10,993 nt of DNA from Deltaproteobacteria bacterium (GTDB taxonomy: Bacteria > Desulfobacterota > DSM-4660 > Desulfatiglandales > HGW-15). Below the pieces are notes generated by a model. It saw only the letters and a program-made list of their open reading frames with translations, did not search any database and had not been told where the DNA came from. The stretch covers positions 1-10,993 of the forward strand of contig JAFDHB010000115.1 in the NCBI GenBank assembly GCA_019308985.1. The letters run 5' to 3'. The translations under genes and the position numbers were made by a program. This document shows, piece after piece, positions 7,480 through 10,993 of this stretch (position 1 is the stretch's first letter; each line of letters starts with the position of its first letter).

Positions 7480-8409
7480 ATGAAATGTCCCAAATGTGGT
7501 TATATCAGCTTTGACTATAACCAGGCCTGTCCCAAATGTACCAAGGATATTTCCTCTGAACAGCAAAAGATGAACCTGCCGCCATTCAGGCCCGATCCCC
7601 CTATGTTGCTCGGGTCGCTGATGGGCGAAGGCGATGAGTCCCAGGTGATTGGTACGGCTGACTCTGCTGAAATTGAATTCCAGAGCGATTCCATGATGAC
7701 CTTTGATGAAACAGCTGTCGTTGAAAGCGAGGAAGCGGCCTTTAATGATTCAGAGGCCATTGAAGAAGGAGACATGTCCTATGATGACTCTGGTGCCCTT
7801 GAGGAAGAAGTAGGACTGAGTGATGAACCGGACTTGGACCTTGACTTAGAACTGGATGACGCAGGAGGTCCAGGGCACGCCGGTGATTCCACGAGCAAGA
7901 TCCCGGAAGAAGAAGCTGTCACTGACTTTCCCCTGGAAGAACCGGATGACAGCTCGGAAATAGTGGCCGACGAGATAGACTTTGAAGGTCTCGAGGATGA
8001 AGAAGGCCTGCCCCTGGAATCACAGGACCAAGAAGAGGCCGATGTGACCAAAGACGGGGGGCAGGGAGCAGCAGGCAAGGCCGAGGATCTTGACCTGGCT
8101 TCTGAAAACGAACTTGACTTGGATCTTGACGACATTGAACTGGACGATAGCGGCCAGAAAGAGACAACAGGGGAACAGGACTCCGAGCCAGAGGGAGGAA
8201 CCCCGAAAGACGAGTCTTTTCCCAAGGAATTCACCTTGGAAGAGCAGTCAATGGAGGAGGGCGAGGCGTCCAGTTCAAGTGAGCTCACCCGGGGTGAAGA
8301 GGAGTCTTCTGCCACGGCAGAGCTTAAGGACATAGAGAATGCATTGGAACTTGACGACCTGGACCTTGACCTTGAACTCGATGAACCCGACCCACAAAAA
8401 TCAACCTAG
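7480..8409 (+). CDS. zinc-ribbon protein with a long Asp/Glu-rich tail
   Basis: The 309-residue product begins with a compact zinc ribbon, C-P-K-C (3-6) and C-P-K-C (17-20), separated by ten residues. The rest is strongly acidic and low in complexity, so probably disordered. It contains recurrent blocks of alternating acidic and Leu residues, such as D-L-D-L-D-L-E-L-D-D (118-127), E-L-D-L-D-L-D-D (211-218) and L-D-L-D-L-E-L-D (294-301). There are almost no basic residues beyond the ribbon. Proteins of this build are common in Desulfobacterota, where longer forms carry membrane or other domains after the acidic region; I recall this loosely and cannot name a family. The role is unknown. A scaffold, or a chaperone-like or divalent-cation-binding protein, are possibilities only. 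TAGGAG lies six bases before the ATG. Confidence 0.85.
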   Translation: MKCPKCGYISFDYNQACPKCTKDISSEQQKMNLPPFRPDPPMLLGSLMGEGDESQVIGTADSAEIEFQSDSMMTFDETAVVESEEAAFNDSEAIEEGDMSYDDSGALEEEVGLSDEPDLDLDLELDDAGGPGHAGDSTSKIPEEEAVTDFPLEEPDDSSEIVADEIDFEGLEDEEGLPLESQDQEEADVTKDGGQGAAGKAEDLDLASENELDLDLDDIELDDSGQKETTGEQDSEPEGGTPKDESFPKEFTLEEQSMEEGEASSSSELTRGEEESSATAELKDIENALELDDLDLDLELDEPDPQKST

Positions 8410-8462
8410 CCCAAATTTCATCTTGACCTCCTTATGATACGAAGCTATATTTATTTACAAAT

Positions 8463-8538
8463 GCCGAGATAGCTCAGTCGGTAGAGCAGGGGACTGAAAA
8501 TCCCCGTGTCCCCAGTTCGATTCTGGGTCTCGGCACCA
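8463..8538 (+). tRNA. tRNA-Phe (GAA)
   Basis: A complete 76-base cloverleaf. The acceptor stem GCCGAGA (8463-8469) pairs with TCTCGGC (8528-8534), followed by A and an encoded CCA (8536-8538). The D arm contains AGCTCAGTCGGTAGAGC. The anticodon stem GGGGA/TCCCC carries loop CTGAAAA with anticodon GAA (8496-8498), which reads UUC/UUU. The T arm has GTTCGATTC. It is followed by a probable terminator. Confidence 0.97.
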
Positions 8539-8556
8539 TAGGGCTTTTCTGTTTTC

Positions 8557-8592
8557 GGGGGGTCGGCCAGATTAGGTCAATCCCCCTTTTTT
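8557..8592 (+). terminator. rho-independent terminator after tRNA-Phe
   Basis: GGGGG (8557-8561) pairs with CCCCC (8582-8586), extended by a G-T and a T-A pair. The strand then runs straight into six T residues (8587-8592). The loop is long (about 16 bases). It lies 19 bases after the tRNA and 31 bases before the selenoprotein ATG, so the selenoprotein may need its own promoter or depend on read-through. Confidence 0.6.
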
Positions 8593-8622
8593 CAATGTTC
8601 ACCCCTTCGTAGGAGGCCTGTC

Positions 8623-8838
8623 ATGGCAGAAAAAATCATTATCTTTGGCAAGAGCGGGTGACCCTATACGGAGCGTGCCAGGAAGGCATACCAGAAAGAT
8701 GCCCAATACTATGACGTAAAGAAAGACAAGAAAAAACTTGAGGAGATGCTCAGGTACTCCAAGGGGGTCCGTCAAGTCCCTGTCATAGTGAAGGGTGATG
8801 AGGTCTCCATTGGTTACGGTGGGACATGAGGTGTCTGA
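8623..8838 (+). CDS. UXX-star glutaredoxin-like selenoprotein, copy 1 (two Sec codons)
   Basis: ATG 8623 follows AGGAGG by six bases. Read with Sec, the frame gives 71 residues of a small thioredoxin/glutaredoxin fold: K-I-I-I-F-G-K-S-G-U-P-Y-T (strand 1 and active site, U13 at TGA 8659-8661), Y-Y-D-V-K (strand 2), then G-V-R-Q-V-P-V-I-V-K-G (the cis-Pro turn V-P and strand 3), and S-I-G-Y-G-G-T-U-G-V (U69 at TGA 8827-8829). The stop is also TGA, at 8836-8838. Glutaredoxins have C-P-Y-C at this place, so U13 replaces the nucleophilic Cys and Thr replaces the resolving Cys. The C-terminal U69 may be the resolving partner. This matches the known 'UXX-star (seleno)protein' layout. A candidate SECIS stem TGCC-AGGAA-GGCA follows U13 at 8676-8688. 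A second copy lies at 10385. Confidence 0.87.
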
Positions 8839-8851
8839 ATCGCCACCGTGA
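8814..8851 (+). promoter_or_regulatory. hairpin enclosing the Sec69 UGA and the stop UGA (copy 1)
   Basis: TTACGGTGG (8814-8822) pairs with CCACCGTGA (8843-8851) over nine pairs, one of them a wobble. Directly stacked inside, GACA (8823-8826) pairs with TGTC (8832-8835) around the loop TGAGG, whose TGA is the Sec codon. The stop TGA (8836-8838) lies in the unpaired 3' bulge. The same structure occurs in copy 2. It may be part of the recoding signal, although classical bacterial SECIS elements lie after the UGA. Confidence 0.5.
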
Positions 8852-9081
8852 GTGACAATGAGTCCAGAGATGCTAGTGCCGCCCACCCAATCGGTATGCC
8901 TGTCCAGGCGCCTCATGATCTTTCTTGGGTCACAAATATGGTAACGTTCTCTTGATTTATGCAACAAACCGATATGAGGCACCTGGCTTGTCATCTCTTA
9001 CACAATCAAGATCTTTGTTCTTCCGCCTGGAACAGTAAAATCTTTTCACTTCTCACGGGCATGACCGGAGGACTAGTGCCG
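8852..9081. other. region without supported gene after copy 1
   Basis: No coding frame is supported between the selenoprotein and the antitoxin remnant. It holds the weakly conserved 3' flank shared with the second copy and a short GCCT-GTCC-AGGC hairpin just before CCTCATGATC. It also leads to the palindrome at 9082-9098. A long minus-strand frame here is antisense to the selenoprotein and has no recognisable product. Confidence 0.4.
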
Positions 9082-9098
9082 AATCAAATGATTTGATT
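9082..9098. promoter_or_regulatory. perfect palindrome upstream of the antitoxin remnant
   Basis: AATCAAAT-G-ATTTGATT is a perfect 8-1-8 inverted repeat 67 bases before the antitoxin ATG. Antitoxins of ParD/ParE-like pairs commonly bind palindromes in their own promoter, so this could be the old operator. The assignment is inferred from position alone. Confidence 0.35.
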
Positions 9099-9165
9099 TC
9101 TTGATGAATTCCTGGCAAAATCCAAAAGGTTACATAGATCTTCCCCATAATCGTTTAGGAGGCAT

Positions 9166-9378
9166 ATGATTTTCAGATCTAAGGAGGTTTTCATAAGCCT
9201 GCTTAAGGAAGCGGCCATCGAATGAATTAAACGCTTACCCGAAGGATGCACCATTGAGGACACTGTGTATAGGATAGATCTGATTGCCCGGGTTTTCGAG
9301 GGTCTTAAGGATGCAGAGGCGGGCAGACTGATCACTACTGATAAGCTTCTTGAACGAGTTGACCAGTGGGCCGGCTAA
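9166..9378 (+). pseudogene. ParD-like antitoxin with in-frame TGA
   Basis: From ATG 9166 (AGGAGG three bases upstream) the frame reads S-L-L-K-E-A-A-I-E-[TGA]-I-K-R-L-P-E-G-C-T-I-E-D. It then gives R-V-F-E-G-L-K-D-A-E-A-G-R-L and L-L-E-R-V-D-Q-W-A-G, ending at TAA 9376-9378 (70 codons). The pattern matches small antitoxins that partner ParE/RelE toxins, in which a phrase like 'I-K-x-L-P-E-x-x-T-x-E-D' and 'G-L-K-D-x-x-x-G-R' recurs. The TGA (9223-9225) falls at a helix position where such proteins have ordinary residues, not a conserved Cys. A nonsense mutation is therefore more likely than Sec. A second ribosome-binding-like AAGGAGG lies at 9181-9187. The 3' end overlaps the toxin start by 13 bases, as in intact pairs. 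Confidence 0.65.
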
Positions 9379-9581
9379 GGTGGACCGAAAGGGCGAGCAA
9401 GAATCTCCAGGCTATTTTTGATTATATATCAAGAGATTCCAGAGTATATGCCGCGAGATATGTCAAGGGTCTCATCCATTCAATAAGAAAGCTTGAGAAT
9501 GTGATCGATCGTTTTTTGCCATTGCTCTATCCGAGTTCTTTTGAAATCTTTGAGGGAGATCACTACCTAGTATCAACATAA
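9366..9581 (+). pseudogene. truncated or frameshifted ParE/RelE-like toxin
   Basis: From GTG 9366 the frame gives L-R-W-T-E-R-A-S-K-N-L-Q-A-I-F-D-Y-I-S-R-D-S, then A-A-R-Y-V and S-I-R-K-L-E-N-V. This is the first half of a ParE-type gyrase-poison toxin, whose usual length is about 95-100 residues. After codon 46 the family pattern (a G-R-x-V-P-E-F stretch, then R-E-I-I...Y-R-I-V-Y) is lost from this frame. Fragments such as L-R-E-I-T-T appear in another frame (about 9549-9566). The frame ends at 71 residues. One or more indels have probably inactivated it, in line with the broken antitoxin just upstream. Confidence 0.65.
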
Positions 9582-9607
9582 GCACGAGATGACGGGAGGC
9601 TATTCTC

Positions 9608-9919
9608 ATGGAAGATTCCCTGGAAAAAGCGATTGAAATCATTGTTCGAGTAGCAGAACCCGACAAGATTATCCTGTTTGGCTCGTTCGCACGGGGACAG
9701 GGTCGGGAGCAAAGCGATTACGACCTCCTGGTATTGAAGAGGGGCGTTAGAAAAGAGCGGGAGCTAACCCAGAAGATCTATCTTAATTTCAAGGGGGTAG
9801 GCGCCCCTATAGACGTGATTGTTGCAGATTTGGACCGGTATGAGGAGCTAAAGGCGGATCCCTATCTTATTTATTCAGAAGCAGAAAGGAACGGCAGGAC
9901 GGTCTATGAAAAACATTGA
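9608..9919 (+). CDS. minimal nucleotidyltransferase (MNT, MntA-like)
   Basis: This 103-residue protein is a stand-alone polymerase-beta-type nucleotidyltransferase (PF01909). It has the signature I-I-L-F-G-S-F-A-R-G (21-30) followed by Q-S-D-Y-D-L-L-V-L with D37 and D39, and a third acidic residue D69 in P-I-D-V-I-V. All three metal-binding positions of an active enzyme are present. Minimal nucleotidyltransferases paired with HEPN proteins often act as antitoxins; in the MntA/HepT (type VII) system the enzyme AMPylates the HEPN toxin. GGGAGG (9594-9599) lies eight bases before the ATG. The gene overlaps the HEPN gene by 14 bases, so the pair is translationally coupled. Confidence 0.9.
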   Translation: MEDSLEKAIEIIVRVAEPDKIILFGSFARGQGREQSDYDLLVLKRGVRKERELTQKIYLNFKGVGAPIDVIVADLDRYEELKADPYLIYSEAERNGRTVYEKH

Positions 9920-10295
9920 GAGAGCGAGAGAATGGTTTCAAAGAGCCAGAAGCAATATGGCACGCGCAAAGGCAGGCAAGCTTTCACATGAAGTCCTTTA
10001 TGAAGATCTCTGTTACGACGCACAGCAAGCTGCGGAAAAGGCACTCAAATCACTTTGCATCCTCCACGGAATCCTATTTCCAAGAACACACGATATTGCT
10101 TACCTTATTGAGCTGATCGAGAAAAGGGGCGTGCACATTCCAGAGGAAGTCCACAAGGCCCGGGTATTAACGGGTTATGCTGTAGAGACTCGTTACCCGG
10201 GAGACTACGCACCAGTAAATGAAGATGACTTTCTTAAAGCAGTCGATACTGCTGAAAAGGTTGTCAACTGGGTTGAAAGCAAACTTCAGGAATAA
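9906..10295 (+). CDS. HEPN domain protein, partner of the MNT
   Basis: The 129-residue, all-helical product matches the HEPN family PF05168. It starts with the helix A-R-E-W-F-Q-R-A-R-S-N-M-A-R-A. Then comes the hallmark Y-D-A-Q-Q-A-A-E-K-A-L-K (38-49), P-R-T-H-D-I (59-64) in the next loop, T-R-Y-P-G-D-Y (95-101), and a final helix A-E-K-V-V-N-W-V-E-S. The canonical HEPN RNase motif R-x4-6-H is not present in the usual place; R60-T-H62 and the R-Y-P segment are the candidates for function. It therefore belongs to the MNT/HEPN pair type rather than a clearly ribonucleolytic HepT. Its activity cannot be read from the sequence. It is intact, in contrast to the decayed pair upstream. Confidence 0.88.
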   Translation: MKNIERAREWFQRARSNMARAKAGKLSHEVLYEDLCYDAQQAAEKALKSLCILHGILFPRTHDIAYLIELIEKRGVHIPEEVHKARVLTGYAVETRYPGDYAPVNEDDFLKAVDTAEKVVNWVESKLQE

Positions 10296-10384
10296 ACCAA
10301 ACCCGCTGAAACACTCATCGCTACCTTTTCACAAGAGTCCTGAAGACTAATGGAGTCAGCAATTTTTCATAATAGAGGCTTACA

Positions 10385-10600
10385 GTGGCAGAGAAAATCA
10401 TCATCTTTGGCAAGAGCGGGTGACCCTATACGGAGCGTGCCAGGAAGGCATACCAGAAAGATGCCCAATACTATGACGTAAAGAAAGACAAGAAAAAACT
10501 TGAGGAGATGCTTAGATACTCCAAGGGGGTCCGTCAAGTCCCTGTCATAGTGAAGGGTGATGAGGTCTCCATTGGTTACGGTGGGACATGAGGTGTCTGA
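10385..10600 (+). CDS. UXX-star glutaredoxin-like selenoprotein, copy 2 (two Sec codons)
   Basis: This copy encodes the same 71-residue protein as copy 1: U-P-Y-T active site with Sec at TGA 10421-10423, C-terminal U-G-V with Sec at TGA 10589-10591, and stop TGA at 10598-10600. The start is GTG where copy 1 has ATG, with GAGG (10375-10378) six bases upstream. Every other coding difference from copy 1 is silent, which argues that both copies are functional under selection, or that gene conversion keeps them alike. The SECIS-candidate stem after U13 and the long hairpin around U69 are unchanged. It follows the MNT/HEPN pair by about 90 bases. A duplicated pseudogene would not be expected to keep this pattern. 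Confidence 0.83.
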
Positions 10601-10613
10601 ATCGCCACCGTGA
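10576..10613 (+). promoter_or_regulatory. hairpin enclosing the Sec69 UGA and the stop UGA (copy 2)
   Basis: The sequence and structure are identical to the element at 8814-8851 of copy 1. A nine-pair outer stem and a four-pair inner stem place the Sec UGA in the apical loop and the stop UGA in the 3' bulge. Confidence 0.5.
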
Positions 10614-10958
10614 GTGACAATGAGTCCAAAGATACTTGTGCGCTCACAGTAGGGGTGAGCGTGCCCGCATGCCTCATGATCTTTCCTAAGTATTCGCCCA
10701 CCCTCTTTTCATCCACGGCTGTCTGATTCTTTGCACCGTTCTATCGTGATCCTCCGGGTTGAATGACCTGACAGCCGGCCTTCCTTGTCCTAAGGTTTTA
10801 GTGTTTGGTTGCTGTAGCTCCCGGGGGCAGTAACCGCAGGCAAGCGAGGGGGCGGAGATCCGGGTCACCCCGTCAGCCTGACTGTTGGCCCTAGAGCAGC
10901 ATGACTCCTCGATGTAGCCTGTCCAAGCTTCCTGTCGGGGCATTGGGCACGTTCCATA
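10614..10958. other. region of about 345 bases without a supported gene
   Basis: No plausible gene is visible. An 85-codon minus-strand frame (10686-10943) has an unbiased, Arg/Gln/Pro-rich composition and no recognisable motif. The region holds two inverted repeats: CGCTCAC/GTGAGCG near 10640-10661, and CGGCTGTC (10716-10723) with GACAGCCG (10770-10777). A small RNA is possible but unproved. It separates the second selenoprotein from the CRISPR-like sequence. Confidence 0.4.
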
Positions 10959-10990
10959 TACTCCAGCCTCGCTCCCGCATGGGGAGCGAC
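10959..10990 (-). CRISPR. probable terminal degenerate type I-C-like CRISPR repeat at the window edge
   Basis: On the minus strand the sequence from 10990 reads GTCGCTCCCCATGCGGGAGC followed by GAGG. Type I-C repeats commonly read GTCGCTCCCC..GCGGGAGCG and end in TGGATTGAAAC. Here the palindromic part is kept (CGCTCCC/GGGAGCG) but the 3' end (AGGCTGGAGT) has drifted, as is usual for the last, leader-distal repeat. No further repeats lie inside the window, so the array would extend to the right, transcribed toward this edge. A simple hairpin is the alternative. Confidence 0.45.
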
Positions 10991-10993
10991 CTT

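Larger units (their letters stand above)
8613..8924 (+). repeat. duplicated selenoprotein segment, left copy
   Basis: This segment is homologous to 10375-10685. Identity is nearly complete from the codons after the start through about 30 bases beyond the stop (to about 8872). It then drops, but a shared CCTCATGATCTTTC (8911-8924) lies at almost the same distance from the stop in both copies (75 against 74 bases). The copies are in direct orientation about 1.76 kb apart and flank two toxin-antitoxin-like modules. Confidence 0.85.
10375..10685 (+). repeat. duplicated selenoprotein segment, right copy
   Basis: This is the direct-repeat partner of 8613-8924. Within the coding part I find four base differences, all synonymous (GAA/GAG, ATT/ATC, CTC/CTT, AGG/AGA), plus ATG to GTG at the start. 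After the stop about 30 bases stay near-identical, then the sequences diverge until CCTCATGATCTTTC at 10672-10685. This copy carries a perfect hairpin CGCTCAC/GTGAGCG in the divergent part (around 10640-10661). Confidence 0.85.

Noticed and set aside
7779..8333. A 184-codon minus-strand Ser-rich open frame
   Set aside because: It is the antisense shadow of the Asp/Glu-rich gene; runs of GAN codons read as Ser or Leu rich on the other strand.
8836..8953. The third TGA of the UXX-star gene also read as Sec, giving a longer protein
   Set aside because: Beyond about 36 bases after it the two copies diverge, with a one-base length difference that shifts the frame, so the downstream part is not conserved as protein.
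8599..8994. A 131-codon minus-strand open frame over the first selenoprotein
   Set aside because: It is antisense to the strongly supported UXX-star gene, and its length follows from that gene's codon composition.
10686..10943. An 85-codon minus-strand open frame
   Set aside because: No motif, no ribosome binding site that convinces, and a composition expected from GC-rich noncoding DNA.
8463..10993. Genomic island integrated at tRNA-Phe
   Set aside because: No integrase is visible, and I found no second copy of the tRNA 3' end that could mark an attachment site within the window.

Overview
The window looks like a chromosomal segment of an anaerobic member of the Desulfobacterota (the former Deltaproteobacteria). 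This is inferred from a Rex repressor, a multi-PAS/GAF sensor kinase with a Cys-rich C-terminal insert, an Asp/Glu-rich zinc-ribbon protein of a kind common in that group, and heavy use of in-frame UGA as selenocysteine (Sec). No selA, selB, selC or selD gene is in the window, so Sec decoding is inferred from the genes themselves.

Layout. Positions 3-110 hold the 3' end of a gene with a SPOR-like C-terminus. Positions 111-431 hold no intact gene, only possible remnants. A PF14907-type nucleotidyltransferase (432-1571, +) converges on a large orphan sensor histidine kinase (1591-4014, -). The kinase diverges from rex (4393-5034, +), which has a good sigma70-like promoter. Just downstream of rex is a secreted DUF1573 protein (5079-6083) whose conserved P-x-C-G-C-T motif is encoded P-D-TGA-G-C-T. 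It is best read as one selenoprotein with Sec at residue 76. It converges on an NTF2/SnoaL-like protein (minus strand). Then come rnhA (6690-7148) and, after a 330-base AT-rich intergenic region, an acidic zinc-ribbon protein (7480-8409).

The right third is accessory in character. A tRNA-Phe (8463-8538) with a terminator is followed by a 71-residue glutaredoxin-like selenoprotein (8623-8838). It has two Sec codons: one in a U-P-Y-T motif, and one three codons from the end in U-G-V-stop, where the stop is also UGA. This is the arrangement called 'UXX-star'. A second copy encoding the same protein lies at 10385-10600. Between the copies are a decayed ParD/ParE-like toxin-antitoxin pair (the antitoxin has an in-frame TGA, the toxin a wrecked 3' half) and an intact minimal nucleotidyltransferase/HEPN pair. 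The last 390 bases hold no supported gene. The window ends in a sequence that matches a type I-C CRISPR repeat with a degenerate 3' end, probably the leader-distal end of an array lying off the right edge.

Functionally, the middle and right of the window have a redox theme: an NADH/NAD+ sensor (Rex), a periplasmic Sec protein and two copies of a thioredoxin-fold Sec protein. The strongest novelty candidate is the Sec form of DUF1573. The second is a strong hairpin enclosing both the C-terminal Sec UGA and the stop UGA of the duplicated gene.
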